In this document: piece after piece, positions 33,497 through 42,153 of the stretch
Position numbering within the stretch: position 1 is the stretch's first letter
Layout: every line of letters begins with the position of its first letter
Source: CAVOJY01 sp963696405
GTDB lineage: Bacteria > Chloroflexota > Limnocylindria > Limnocylindrales > CSP1-4
Direction of reading: 5' to 3'
DNA: 64,000 bases
Assembly (NCBI GenBank): GCA_963696405.1
Contig: CAVOJY010000005.1
Span: 248,001 to 312,000, forward strand
Position numbers and translations under genes: made by a program
The notes under the pieces: model-generated
Told to the model about the DNA's origin: nothing
Database searches by the model: none
The model's input: the letters and a program-made list of their open reading frames with translations, nothing else

Positions 33497-34417
33497 ATGA
33501 CGGAGAGCCAGCACAGGGGTCGGGAGCTCGCGGCGGCCTTCGGAAGGGTTGGGGCGTGGAGCTTCGCGCTCCAGCAGCACGGCGCGGCGGAGGAGCAGCG
33601 GGCGGTGACCGAGCTGGAGGCGATGGGCTACCCGGCCATCTGGATCCCGGAGGGCCTGGGCGGCAAGGAGGCCTTCAGCCACGCGGCGCTCCTGCTGGCC
33701 GGCAGCCGGTCGATCGCGGTCGCCACGGGCATCGCAAACGTCTACGCTCGCGACCCGATGGCCATGGCAAACGGCGCTCGCGCGCTCTGCGAGGCCTACC
33801 CCGGCCGGTTCCTCCTCGGGCTCGGGGTGAGCCACGCGTCCACCGTCGCGCAACGCGGCCACGAATACGGCCGACCCGTCGAGCGCATGCGCGCCTACCT
33901 CGACGACATGGATGCCGCGCGGTACACCGGCCCGGAGCCCGTCGTTCCGCCCGGCCGGGTGCTGGCCGCGCTCGGGCCCCGCATGCTCGCCCTCGCCGCC
34001 GACAGGACGGACGGCGCGCACCCCTATTTCGTGCCGGTCGAGCACACCGCGATGGCGCGAGCCGCCCTTGGCCCCGTGCCATTCCTCGCGGTCGAGCAGA
34101 CGGCCGTGCTGTCGAACGAACCGACGGAGGCCCGGCGGGTCGCTCGGGAGTTCGCCGCGCGGTACCTGGACCTCCCGAACTACGCGAACAACCTGCGGCG
34201 GATGGGCTACTCGGACGAGGACGTGGCGGGTGGCGGGAGCGACCGGCTGATCGACGCGGTGATCGCCTGGGGCAGCGTCGAGGAGATCGCCAGCCGCGTC
34301 CTGAGCCACCTGGACGCCGGAGCGGACCACGTCTGCGTCCAGTTCCGCGCCGCAGACGCCGCGGACCTGTGCCTGCCGCAGTTCGCCGAGCTTGCCGCCG
34401 TCCTGATCGGACGGTGA
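33497..34417 (+). CDS. LLM-class (F420-dependent type) flavin oxidoreductase
   Basis: A 306-residue TIM-barrel oxidoreductase of the luciferase-like superfamily. Typical blocks are ELEAMGYPAIWIPEG, TGIANVYARDPMAMANGARAL, YPGRFLLGLGVSHA, GRVLAALGPRMLALAADRTDG and the C-terminal GADHVCVQFR. The family layout matches the TIGR03620-like F420-dependent group; the substrate is unknown. It starts 153 bases from the broken SDR gene on the other strand and is followed by uppS 52 bases downstream. F420 use is inferred from the subfamily, not from cofactor residues I can verify. Confidence 0.85.
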   Translation: MTESQHRGRELAAAFGRVGAWSFALQQHGAAEEQRAVTELEAMGYPAIWIPEGLGGKEAFSHAALLLAGSRSIAVATGIANVYARDPMAMANGARALCEAYPGRFLLGLGVSHASTVAQRGHEYGRPVERMRAYLDDMDAARYTGPEPVVPPGRVLAALGPRMLALAADRTDGAHPYFVPVEHTAMARAALGPVPFLAVEQTAVLSNEPTEARRVAREFAARYLDLPNYANNLRRMGYSDEDVAGGGSDRLIDAVIAWGSVEEIASRVLSHLDAGADHVCVQFRAADAADLCLPQFAELAAVLIGR

Positions 34418-34456
34418 CAGCGCCCGCCCCGCGTGGCCCTCTCCGGGTCATCTCCG

Positions 34457-34462
34457 TATAGT
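34457..34462 (+). promoter_or_regulatory. -10 element (TATAGT) placing uppS on a leaderless transcript
   Basis: TATAGT ends 7 bases before the ATG at 34470, the same arrangement as at arsR. The -35 region is weak. A transcript starting at or next to the ATG is predicted. Confidence 0.45.
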
Positions 34463-34469
34463 GGGGACG

Positions 34470-35390
34470 ATGCAGGTACACGGCACGGGGGACCGCACGC
34501 CGGTCGCCTCGGTGACCCCGGCCGAAGCCGACGGGCCACGGGCGACCGCCTCGCACCAGAAGGCAGGTCGCTCGACTCGCCGCGAGGCCGCCCCCTGGCA
34601 GCGGCTCGCAGGGGTCGCGATGGCTCCCGTCTATCGGCTCTACGCGAGGCGGCTGCGCCGCGAGGTCACGGCACACCCGCTGCCGGGTCACGTCGCGGTG
34701 ATCATGGACGGGAACCGGCGCTGGGCCGTCCGCGAGGGGCTCGCCGACCCGGCTGCAGGGCACCGACGGGGCGCGGACAAGATCCTCGAACTGATCGACT
34801 GGTGCCGCTCGCTCGCCATCGGCGAGGTGACCCTGTGGGCGCTTTCGGTGCAAAACCTGGAGCGGTCGCCGGAGGAGCTGGAGGCGCTGCTCGGCGTCAT
34901 CACCGAACGGCTGGCCGGCCTGGCGTCGCAAGGGTCCGGCCGGGCCGCGCCGATGCGGGTTCGCGTGATCGGCCGGCGGGAGACACTCCCGGACCGGTTG
35001 AGGGCGGCGATCGAGTCGGCCGAAGCCGCGACTTCCCGCAGCCGCGGGCCGGTCGTGACGTTCGCCCTTGCCTACAGCGGCCATGACGAGCTGGTGGACG
35101 CCTGCCGGGCGACCGTGACCGGACTGCTCGAGGAGGGCGTGCCGGCAGAGCGCCTCGCCGAACGGATCACCGATGAGGCGATCGCCGGTCATCTCTACAC
35201 CGGCGGACAGCCCGACCCGGACCTCATCATCCGAACGAGCGGCGAGGTCCGCCTCAGCGGCTTCCTGCCCTGGCAGAGCGCACACAGCGAGTTCTACTTC
35301 TGCGACGCGTACTGGCCGGCCTTCCGGGAGATCGACTTCCTCCGCGCCCTGCGCACGTACCAGCAGCGCGCACGACGTTTCGGACGGTAA
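34470..35390 (+). CDS. uppS: Isoprenyl transferase (undecaprenyl diphosphate synthase type)
   Basis: Cis-prenyltransferase that makes the polyprenyl carrier lipid for cell-wall synthesis. Family signatures are all present: HVAVIMDGNRRWAVREGL (catalytic Asp), GHRRGADKILELIDWCRSL, TLWALSVQNLERSPEEL, TFALAYSGHDELVDA, and PDPDLIIRTSGEVRLSGFLPWQSA plus EFYFCDAYWPAFREIDFLRAL. The 306 residues include an extra Thr/Pro-rich N-terminal stretch of about 70 residues before the core. Start choice: ATG at 34470 with a close -10 upstream (leaderless); GTG at 34461 is in frame and overlaps the -10. Confidence 0.93.
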   Translation: MQVHGTGDRTPVASVTPAEADGPRATASHQKAGRSTRREAAPWQRLAGVAMAPVYRLYARRLRREVTAHPLPGHVAVIMDGNRRWAVREGLADPAAGHRRGADKILELIDWCRSLAIGEVTLWALSVQNLERSPEELEALLGVITERLAGLASQGSGRAAPMRVRVIGRRETLPDRLRAAIESAEAATSRSRGPVVTFALAYSGHDELVDACRATVTGLLEEGVPAERLAERITDEAIAGHLYTGGQPDPDLIIRTSGEVRLSGFLPWQSAHSEFYFCDAYWPAFREIDFLRALRTYQQRARRFGR

Positions 35391-35425
35391 GCTCACCGGA
35401 CGAGCCGCCAGGAGGAGACCACGAG

Positions 35426-36187
35426 ATGACCGACACGCCGCCCCCGATCCGGTCTCTGCCGACGGAGCTCTTCATCTACGACTACGCGGGCGCGCATGAT
35501 CCGCTGACCTACGAGCTCGAGAACCGCATCGCGGATCCCGACGGCCAGATCGAGGCGTTCATGGACCGCGTCGCTTCCATGGACGGCGGAATCGTGGCCG
35601 ACATCGGTGCCGGCGGTGGGTTTCACGCGATCCGCTACGCGGCGCGCGCGGCGTATGTCTATGCAATCGAACCGGCTCCGCAGATGCTCATCCAGCTCCA
35701 CCGCCGTGTCGCCGGCGAGCCCGAAGACATCATCTCCAGGATGAGCGTCCTCGCGGCCGGCGCCGAGGCGCTGCCGTTGCCCGACGAATCGGTCGACGTC
35801 ATCCACTCGCGCTTCTCGTACTTCTTCGGCCCCGAGAGCGGTCGGGCAAGGAGCTGCGAGCCTGGAATCCGCGAGGCACTGCGCGTCCTCCGTCCGGGTG
35901 GCCACGTCTTCGTCATCGACAACGACCTGCGCGAGGGCGACTGGGCCGGCTTCCTGCGCGATTTCGGCTACGCCACCGAGTCGGGCTACACCGAACGGCT
36001 CGATGCGTTCTGGGCCGCCCAGGGCTTCGCCGCGACCACCGTCATGAGCGAATGGCGCGCGCCCTCGCGAAAGGCGCTCGAACGGGTCATCCGGATGGAA
36101 TTCGACCAGCATGCCGACGCGGTCATGAACCGCATCGACGGCGCGACCCTGCGCTACGGCTACCGCATCTACCACCGGGGGAAGTAG
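35426..36187 (+). CDS. SAM-dependent class I methyltransferase
   Basis: A 253-residue methyltransferase. Motif I is IVADIGAGGGFHAIRYA near residue 54, motif II AYVYAIEPAPQMLIQL, the post-I acidic region AGAEALPLPDESVDVIHSRFSYFFG, and motif III ALRVLRPGGHVFVIDND. The end (MEFDQHADAVMNRIDGATLRYGYRIYHR) has no extra domain. The acceptor substrate is unknown. ATG 35426 has AGGAGGAG upstream. It begins 35 bases after uppS on the same strand, which suggests a uppS-methyltransferase unit. Confidence 0.85.
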   Translation: MTDTPPPIRSLPTELFIYDYAGAHDPLTYELENRIADPDGQIEAFMDRVASMDGGIVADIGAGGGFHAIRYAARAAYVYAIEPAPQMLIQLHRRVAGEPEDIISRMSVLAAGAEALPLPDESVDVIHSRFSYFFGPESGRARSCEPGIREALRVLRPGGHVFVIDNDLREGDWAGFLRDFGYATESGYTERLDAFWAAQGFAATTVMSEWRAPSRKALERVIRMEFDQHADAVMNRIDGATLRYGYRIYHRGK

Positions 36188-36683
36188 CGCCGGGCGCTCC
36201 CGCGTGGCGGTACGCGGCGACGTGGGCCCGACGGGCGGCATCGGGCGTGCCGGCCCGACGCGCGGCGATGGCCCGGCGCGTGGCGATGGCCCAACACGTG
36301 GCCAATCCCTCCCGCTATCGCTGGCATCGCTATTCCGCCGGCTATCAGCCCGCCAACGTACCCTGGGGACCTCGTCTCGACCCCAGATGGCCTCGGCGAC
36401 TGTCCCTGGAGTTGGCTCCCCGCACGACAAGTCGCCCTGGCCGGGAGCGGCCGACCCCGACAGACGCCGCCGCGAGCCGGATCCTGTGGCAGAGCCCAGC
36501 GATGCGCGCCAGATAGCGATGCTGGCAGTACGGGAGCCCCGAGGGCTGATACCTCGGGATCATGGCCGGGGTCACGCCCGGTCACGCCCGGTCACGCCCG
36601 GGACGACGGACCCGACTCTGACACCCCGGTTCGACCCAGCGCTCAGGCGCCGGAGCCCGGGCGTCGGCGCTAGCGGACAAGCG
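36188..36683. other. Intergenic region with short repeats; no gene seen
   Basis: About 500 bases between convergent genes. It holds three exact tandem copies of gtcacgcccg (36571-36600) and imperfect repeats around 36250-36300 (cggcgatggcccggcgcgtggcgatggccc). Open frames here read as Arg/Pro-rich compositional noise. Confidence 0.5.
36571..36600. repeat. Three tandem 10-bp repeats (gtcacgcccg)
   Basis: Exact triple copy of gtcacgcccg with no spacer, in the non-coding region between the methyltransferase and YgjP-like genes. Confidence 0.85.
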
Positions 36684-37469
36684 TCAGGGGCTCTCGGTGA
36701 GCATCCAGCGGAGCTCGCGGGCGTGTTCCCGGAGCCATCGACGGGCCTTCTCGGCCTCGGGCAGGACGTCGAGGACCAGGCGCCAGAAGCGAGGCGTGTG
36801 GCCGAGTACGTGGAGATGTGCCAGCTCGTGCACGACCACGTAGTCCAGCACGGCCGGCGGCGCCAGGATGAGCCGCCAGTTGAAGGACAGCCGCCCGTGG
36901 CGTGACGCGCTGCCCCAGCGGCTCCGCTGGTCGCGGACGGCAACGGCGACCGGACGAACGCCGAGCTGGGGCGCGCGGGCCGCGATCCGCCGCTCGATGG
37001 CCGCGCGCGCTTCCCTGCGGAGCCACCCCTCGAGGATGGCCGCCAGGAATCGCCGGTCCCCGGGCGCCAGCCAGGCCCGGATGAACGGGTCGGCGCCCTC
37101 CGCCGCCTCGTCGTGCTCGACGCGGCTTCGTTTGCGCCCGGCCGGCAAGGCCCGCACCTCCAGCCGGTGAGGGACGCCGGCGTATTCGAGCCACCCGCCG
37201 TCACCGATCCCTCCCCTCGCGTCATGACGCTCCCGCTCCGCGGCAAGGCGCGCGCGGTGCCGGCCGATCCAGGCTGCACGCGACGCGACGAACTCGTCGG
37301 CCAGGCGCAGCGGCGCCCGTAAGGGAAGGCTGACCAGGATGGCGCCGTCATCCCGGATCGTGAGACGCAGCCGGCGGGCCCGGGGCGAGCGGCGGGCAAG
37401 GTAGGCGAGGCCCTCGACCGTTCTGATCTCGTGCGGAGCCACCGCAAGGCCCCTCGCGGACCCCCTCAC
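36684..37469 (-). CDS. YgjP-like (DUF45) zinc metallopeptidase
   Basis: A 261-residue member of the YgjP/M48-like group. The zinc site is HELAH in DYVVVHELAHLHVLGHTPRFW, where the His pair and following His/Glu fit the family. Upstream, VRDQRSRWGSASRHGRLSFNWRLILAPPAVLDY is the conserved block before the helix. The N-terminal half (RRLRLTIRDDGAILVSLPLR) is the beta-rich domain. Its start GTG at 37469 overlaps the TGA of the upstream O-methyltransferase by GTGA, so translation is coupled. Cellular role is not established; a protease on damaged DNA or proteins is a guess from the SprT-like fold. Confidence 0.85.
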   Translation of the reverse strand: MRGSARGLAVAPHEIRTVEGLAYLARRSPRARRLRLTIRDDGAILVSLPLRAPLRLADEFVASRAAWIGRHRARLAAERERHDARGGIGDGGWLEYAGVPHRLEVRALPAGRKRSRVEHDEAAEGADPFIRAWLAPGDRRFLAAILEGWLRREARAAIERRIAARAPQLGVRPVAVAVRDQRSRWGSASRHGRLSFNWRLILAPPAVLDYVVVHELAHLHVLGHTPRFWRLVLDVLPEAEKARRWLREHARELRWMLTESP

Positions 37470-38146
37470 GAGGCGAGGACGCGCACGATCGCGAGCCCGT
37501 CGACAACCTCGCGGACGAGCGGGACGATGGTCCCCGACAGCCCGGGGTCCGCGGCGACCAGCTCGTTGAAGCGGGCGACGCCCCGCGCCTCGGGCCCGCG
37601 CGGTTCCAGGGCCGCGCGACCCCGGATCACGTTGTCGGCCAGGATGAGGCCCCCGGGGCGGACGAGTCCCCGGACCGCCTCCAGGTACTGCGGATAGGCC
37701 TCCTTGTCGGCGTCGATGAAGGCGGCATCGAAGGCCGGCTCCTTCGCCGCCACCATCGCCGCCAGGAGGTCGAGCGCCTTGCCCACACGCACCTCGACCC
37801 GGTCCGCCAGCCCGGCGCGCGCGATGGAGCGCCGGGCCACGGCGGCATGAACAGGATCGAGCTCGAGGGTCACCAGCAGGCCATCGACGGGGAGCGCCCG
37901 TGCCATCCAGATGGCGCTGTAGCCTCCCAGCGTGCCGATCTCGAGCACGCGCCGCGCCCCGACGAGCGCGACGAGCACCTGCAGAAGCTTGCCTTCGTTC
38001 GGGGAGACCTCGATATCGGGCAGACCCGCCTCGCGAGCGTCGGCGAGCGCCGCCGCGAGTGCGGGTTCCGGGGGCGCGAAGAGCCTCTCGATGTAGGCGT
38101 CGATGTCCCGGAGCAATCCGTGGTCGGCAGGCAGGCGCTCTGGCAT
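37466..38146 (-). CDS. O-methyltransferase (class I, catechol-type)
   Basis: A 226-residue SAM-dependent O-methyltransferase family protein. Features in order: DIEVSPNEGKLLQVLVALVGA, motif I RVLEIGTLGGYSAIWMA, LDPVHAAVARRSIARAGL, FDAAFIDADKEAYPQYLEAV (metal- and SAM-site Asp residues) and GGLILADNVIRGR (second metal Asp). These are the hallmarks of the metal-dependent catechol-type family. I use ATG 38146. The frame stays open upstream into the antisense of tRNA-Ala, which is a known artefact and not part of the gene. It overlaps the YgjP-like gene by four bases. Confidence 0.88.
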   Translation of the reverse strand: MPERLPADHGLLRDIDAYIERLFAPPEPALAAALADAREAGLPDIEVSPNEGKLLQVLVALVGARRVLEIGTLGGYSAIWMARALPVDGLLVTLELDPVHAAVARRSIARAGLADRVEVRVGKALDLLAAMVAAKEPAFDAAFIDADKEAYPQYLEAVRGLVRPGGLILADNVIRGRAALEPRGPEARGVARFNELVAADPGLSGTIVPLVREVVDGLAIVRVLAS

Positions 38147-38182
38147 GGTGGCCCGGAGTATCGCATCGCCGTCGAAACGCGG

Positions 38183-38188
38183 TACCAT
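38183..38188 (+). promoter_or_regulatory. Possible -10 element (TACCAT) before tRNA-Ala(GGC)
   Basis: GGTACCAT ends 12 bases before the mature tRNA 5' end, the expected distance for a tRNA promoter -10. The -35 is not clear. Confidence 0.4.
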
Positions 38189-38200
38189 GCGCGACGCGGT

Positions 38201-38276
38201 GGGGCTATAGCTCAGTTGGGAGAGCACCTGCATGGCATGCAGGGGGTCCGGGGTTCGAGTCCCCGTAGCTCCACCA
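38201..38276 (+). tRNA. tRNA-Ala (anticodon GGC)
   Basis: A 76-base cloverleaf: acceptor GGGGCTA/TAGCTCC, D arm TAGCTCAGTTGGGAGAGCAC, anticodon stem CCTGC/GCAGG with loop ATGGCAT, T arm CGGGG-TTCGAGT-CCCCG, and an encoded CCA. GGC reads GCC codons. It is on the plus strand between two minus-strand genes. Confidence 0.96.
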
Positions 38277-38323
38277 TCCTGATTCCCCGGCCAGACTGAC
38301 GGCGGGCTCACCGAGCCGCCGGC

Positions 38324-39601
38324 CTACTGCCGCGGCGCCGCCTCCCCCCGGTACGCCAGGTCGAGCAGCTCGATGGTGTGGTACACGGGGAGCGGAGCGC
38401 CGGCCCGGCGAAGGTACGTCCGCATCTGCACGATGCAGCCGATGTTGCCGGCAACCACGGCCTGGGCGCCTGTGCGCATGATGTTCGCGGCCTTGAGCTG
38501 CCCGAGCCGGTCAGCGATCTGGGGCTGCTCGATGTTGTAGGAGCCGGCCGACCCGCAGCAGATCTCCCCGTCGGGGATCTCGACGAGCTTGAGGTTCGGG
38601 ACGGCCCCCAGCAGGGCGCGCGGCGGCGCCGTGATCCCCTGGGCATGCGCAAGGTGGCAGGCGTCGTGGTAGGCGACGGTCAGCGGATCCGGGCAGCCCG
38701 GCGAGCAGGCTCGATCGCCAAGCTCGGCCAGGAACTCGGTCACGTCCTTCACGCGCGCGGTGAACTCGGCCGCCTCGCGCTCTTCCGGACGTCCCGCGAA
38801 CAGGTCGCGGTACTCCTTCATCGCCGAGCCGCACCCGGCGGCGTTGGTGATCACCGCGTCGACGTCCTTCGGAAACACCGCCATGTTGTGGCGCGCCTGG
38901 GCGAGTCCGCGCTCCTCCTCGCCCATGTGCAGCATGAGCGCCCCGCAGCAGCCCTGGTCCTTCGGGATCACCACCTCGACGCCGTTCCGGGCGAGCACGC
39001 GCAGGGTGGCCCAGTTCATCTCGGGCGCCAGCACCTGCTGGACGCACCCCTCGAGGAAGGCCACCCGGGCGCGGCGCGGGCCCTCGGCGGGATAGACCGC
39101 CGGCAGAGGCCGCGACCGGGGCAGAGAATCCGGCAGGAGCGCCAGCATCGGCCGCAGCTCGCGTGGCAGGATCGCCGAGAAGGGGCGCGCCAGCCTTCCC
39201 AGGCGGGCCGCGGCGAGGAACCGGCGCGGGTACGGCAGGGTCTCCCGCAGGAGCGCCCGCGTCAGTCGTTTGCCACCGGAGCGCGACCGACGCTCTTCGG
39301 CTCCCGCCCGGTACGGCGACAGAAGCTGCCCGTACTCGACACCCGACGGGCACGCGGTGACGCAGGCGAGGCAGCCCAGGCACCTGTCCACGTACGTCAG
39401 CGTCTCGCCGACCTGCAGGCTCCCCTCGAGCGCCTCCTTCATGAGGACGATCCGGCCGCGAGGCGAGTCCATCTCCTCGCCGAGGACGCGGTAGGTGGGG
39501 CAGGTGGGGAGGCAGTAGCCGCAGTGGATGCATGCCTCCACCGCCCGGGCCATCGACTGGCCATGCAGGCCGAGCGGCCCTGCCGCGATCTGGTGCCTCA
39601 T
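38324..39601 (-). CDS. glcF: Glycolate oxidase iron-sulfur subunit
   Basis: Electron-transfer subunit of the GlcDEF glycolate oxidase. The 425 residues carry two 4Fe-4S motifs near the N-terminus (CIHCGYCLPTCPTY at about 26 and CLGCLACVTACPSGVEYG at about 76) and two CCG-type domains (DQGCCGALMLHMGE and GEICCGSAGSYNIEQP) typical of GlcF. It is the last gene of the minus-strand aminotransferase-glcD-glcE-glcF run, 24 bases after glcE. The enzyme would oxidise glycolate to glyoxylate, passing electrons to the quinone pool. Confidence 0.95.
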   Translation of the reverse strand: MRHQIAAGPLGLHGQSMARAVEACIHCGYCLPTCPTYRVLGEEMDSPRGRIVLMKEALEGSLQVGETLTYVDRCLGCLACVTACPSGVEYGQLLSPYRAGAEERRSRSGGKRLTRALLRETLPYPRRFLAAARLGRLARPFSAILPRELRPMLALLPDSLPRSRPLPAVYPAEGPRRARVAFLEGCVQQVLAPEMNWATLRVLARNGVEVVIPKDQGCCGALMLHMGEEERGLAQARHNMAVFPKDVDAVITNAAGCGSAMKEYRDLFAGRPEEREAAEFTARVKDVTEFLAELGDRACSPGCPDPLTVAYHDACHLAHAQGITAPPRALLGAVPNLKLVEIPDGEICCGSAGSYNIEQPQIADRLGQLKAANIMRTGAQAVVAGNIGCIVQMRTYLRRAGAPLPVYHTIELLDLAYRGEAAPRQ

Positions 39602-39625
39602 CCGCGCCCCGATCCTCCCAGCACC

Positions 39626-40742
39626 CTACACGTCCACGAACCGGCCGCCCGGGTCGAGCGCACCCTTGACCCGGCGCTCGAACGTGGACCCGACCCGCAC
39701 GCCGAAACGGCGACGGCCTGCCGGCCCCAGGATGGCGAGGCCCGAGAGGCCCAGCTCGGTGAGCGTTCCCTCCAGCTCATCCGCCGGACCCGGCGACGCG
39801 ACCCACGCCACCTGCCCGCGGGAACCGTACCGGCGGATGCGACTCGGACCGTCGCCCATTCGCCGGTCGAGCGTCGCGAATCGCGCCTCGAGCGCGGCGA
39901 TCCGCCCGGGGGTCACGGGGACCTTTGCCAGCGACCACCCGTCGGGCACCCAGGTGAACTCGCGAGCGTCTCGCCAGAGCGTCGATTCGTCCGTGCCCCG
40001 GAGCACCTCGCCGCCGCCCAGCTCTCCCCGCAGCCGGTCGATCCGCCCCGGGAGCGCCCGCTCGGCGCCCCCAAGGCGCAGGAGCACCCGCACCCCGCCG
40101 GGGCGCGTGTCGATCTCCAGCGCGTCGACGTCGACCGGCAGCCCGGCGAGCCGCGCCAGCCCGTCGAGCGCACGGTCCAGGTCCGCGCAGGCGAGCAGGA
40201 GCGTGGCGTACGCCTCCGGCCGGGGAAGCACCTTGACGCTCAGCTCGACGAGGACCCCGAGCTGGCCCAGGCTCCCCACCATGAGCTTGGGCAGGTCGAA
40301 CCCGGCCGCGTTCTTGACGACCTGTCCCCGGCCACGGACGACCTCGCCGGCGGCCGAGACGAAGCGCACCCCCACCAGGAAGTCGCGCACCCCGCCGTAC
40401 CGGCACCGCCCGGGGCCGCTCAGGCCGGCCGCCACCGTCCCCCCGAGCGTGGCGCCGCGGTCCACGAACGGCGGATCGAAGGGCAGGTACTGGCCGTGCT
40501 CGCCGAGCACCCGGTCGACCTCCGCGATCGGCGTGCCCGCCAGGGCCGTGAGCACGAGCTCGTCCGGGTTGTACTCGACGACCCCCGCAAGGCCGGACAT
40601 GCTGACCGGGACGAAACCGTCCGGGGGCGTCGAAAGGGCCGGCTTGCTCCCGCCGCCGACCGGAAGCACGTGCGGCGTTCTCACGGATCGCGGCCTGGAC
40701 GGCCTCGATGGTGACCGGTCGCAGCGCGTCGTCCAGAGTCAC
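39626..40742 (-). CDS. glcE: Glycolate oxidase FAD-binding subunit, with a probable frameshift near its start
   Basis: A truncated FAD-PCMH-type subunit of glycolate oxidase, about 372 residues. The body contains VLPVGGGSKPAL, DELVLTALAGTPIAEV, GATLGGTVAAGLSGPGRCRYGGVRDFLVGVR and FVDV at the end. The intended start is probably GTG at 40742, which overlaps the glcD stop as GTGA and gives TLDDALRPVTIEAVQAAIREN, a typical GlcE opening. One extra base near 40672-40676 then shifts the frame to HVLPVGGG. If the sequence is taken literally, only a start at 40684 is open. An assembly error is likely. Confidence 0.88.
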
Positions 40743-42142
40743 GAGAGGAAGACCTTGCCGCGGTTCGACAGCCCTGCCGGGTCGATCGCGTCGCGCAGGC
40801 TGCGCAGCACGTCCATGTCGGCCGGGCCGTACATGCGTGGGAGATACGCGCGCTTCTCCATCCCCACGCCGTGCTCGCCGGTGATCGAGCCGCCGAGCCG
40901 GATGCACATGTCCACGATCTCGCCGGCCAGCTCCTCCGCCCGGGCGAGCGCTCCCTCCTCGCTGCCGTCGTACAGGACGAGCGGGTGCAGGTTTCCATCG
41001 CCGGCGTGGAAGACGTTGGCCACGCGCAGGCCGTGTGCCGCTCCCAGGCGCTCGATCTCGGCGAGCGCTTCCGAGAGCCGGCTGCGCGGCACCACGCCGT
41101 CGTTGACGACGAAGTCGGGGCTCAGGCGTCCAACGGCGGAGAACGCGCTCTTGCGCCCCTTCCAGATGCGGGCGCGCTCGGCGTCGTCGGCGGCCACCCG
41201 GATCTCGGACGCGCCCGACGACCGGATGACCTCCTGGAGGCGCTCGAACTCCTCCTCCACCGCCAGCGCCTCGCCGTCGAGCTCGACGATCAGCAGCGCC
41301 GCCGCATCGCGCGGGTAGCCGACGTGCACGGCGGCCTCGGCCGCCTCGATGGCGAGCGCATCCATGATCTCGATGGCCGCCGGCAGCAGGCCTGCCGCCA
41401 CCACGCTCGCCACGGCATCGCCTGCCGCCCCCAGGCTGGGGTAGGCGGCCAGGATGGTCCGGTAGCGCTCCGGCTTGCGCAGCAGGCGGACGGTGATCTC
41501 GAGCGCGATCCCGAACAATCCCTCGGACCCGGTGAACAGCCCGACGAGATCGGGGCCCACGCTCTCGAGGCTCTCGCCCCCCAGCTGGACCACTTCGCCG
41601 TCGGGCAGCACAGCCTTGATGGCGAGCACGTGGTTGCTCGTCATGCCGTACTTGAGGCAGTGCGCGCCCCCGGCGCTGAAGGCGATGTTCCCCCCGATGG
41701 TGCAGATCTGCTGGCTCGACGGGTCGGGGGCGTAGTAGAGGCCGAAGGGCGCCGCCACCTTGCTCAGGTCGAGGTTGAGGACGCCCGGCTCGACCACGGC
41801 CAGCCCCTCCTCGGGATCCAGCCGGACGACGCGGTCGAGGCGGTTGAGCGCGATGACGATCCCGTCCTCGACCGGGAGCGACCCGCCCGAGAGGCTCGTC
41901 CCGCTCCCGCGGGCCACGAACGGCACGCCATGCCGGGCGCAGGCCCGGACGATCTCGACGACCTCGTCCTGGGTACGCGGAACCGTCACCGCCGCCGGCC
42001 TCACCTGGTAGGCGGTGAGCGCGTCGGACGCGTAGACGGCCCGTTGCGCGGGGTCGGCGAGGAACCGACCGGGCGGCAGGAGCCGGGCCAGCTCCTCCAG
42101 GCACTCGCGCGATGCGGCCACGCCCTCGACCCGCTCGGTCAC
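40739..42142 (-). CDS. glcD: Glycolate oxidase subunit GlcD (FAD-linked)
   Basis: Catalytic FAD subunit, 467 residues. The PCMH-type FAD domain shows VPFVARGSGTSLSGGSLPVEDGIVIAL, PDPSSQQICTIGGNIAFSAGGAHCLKYG and GLFTGSEGLFGIALEITV. The C-terminal part has the conserved HAGDGNLHPLVL and GSITGEHGVGMEKRAYLPRM. The start is GTG at 42142, 11 bases after the aminotransferase stop. Together with GlcE and GlcF it makes glyoxylate, and the neighbouring aminotransferase would convert this to glycine, a photorespiration-like salvage unit. Confidence 0.95.
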   Translation of the reverse strand: MTERVEGVAASRECLEELARLLPPGRFLADPAQRAVYASDALTAYQVRPAAVTVPRTQDEVVEIVRACARHGVPFVARGSGTSLSGGSLPVEDGIVIALNRLDRVVRLDPEEGLAVVEPGVLNLDLSKVAAPFGLYYAPDPSSQQICTIGGNIAFSAGGAHCLKYGMTSNHVLAIKAVLPDGEVVQLGGESLESVGPDLVGLFTGSEGLFGIALEITVRLLRKPERYRTILAAYPSLGAAGDAVASVVAAGLLPAAIEIMDALAIEAAEAAVHVGYPRDAAALLIVELDGEALAVEEEFERLQEVIRSSGASEIRVAADDAERARIWKGRKSAFSAVGRLSPDFVVNDGVVPRSRLSEALAEIERLGAAHGLRVANVFHAGDGNLHPLVLYDGSEEGALARAEELAGEIVDMCIRLGGSITGEHGVGMEKRAYLPRMYGPADMDVLRSLRDAIDPAGLSNRGKVFLS

Positions 42143-42153
42143 GTCGGTCCCGC

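Noticed and set aside
36204..36905. Open plus-strand frame in the gap before the YgjP-like gene
   Set aside because: It runs antisense into the YgjP-like gene, and its protein is low-complexity Arg/Gly/Pro without a ribosome site.
38147..38311. N-terminal extension of the O-methyltransferase reading GTRTPDPLHAMQVLSQLSYSP
   Set aside because: It is the antisense of the tRNA-Ala gene, a well-known false protein fragment.
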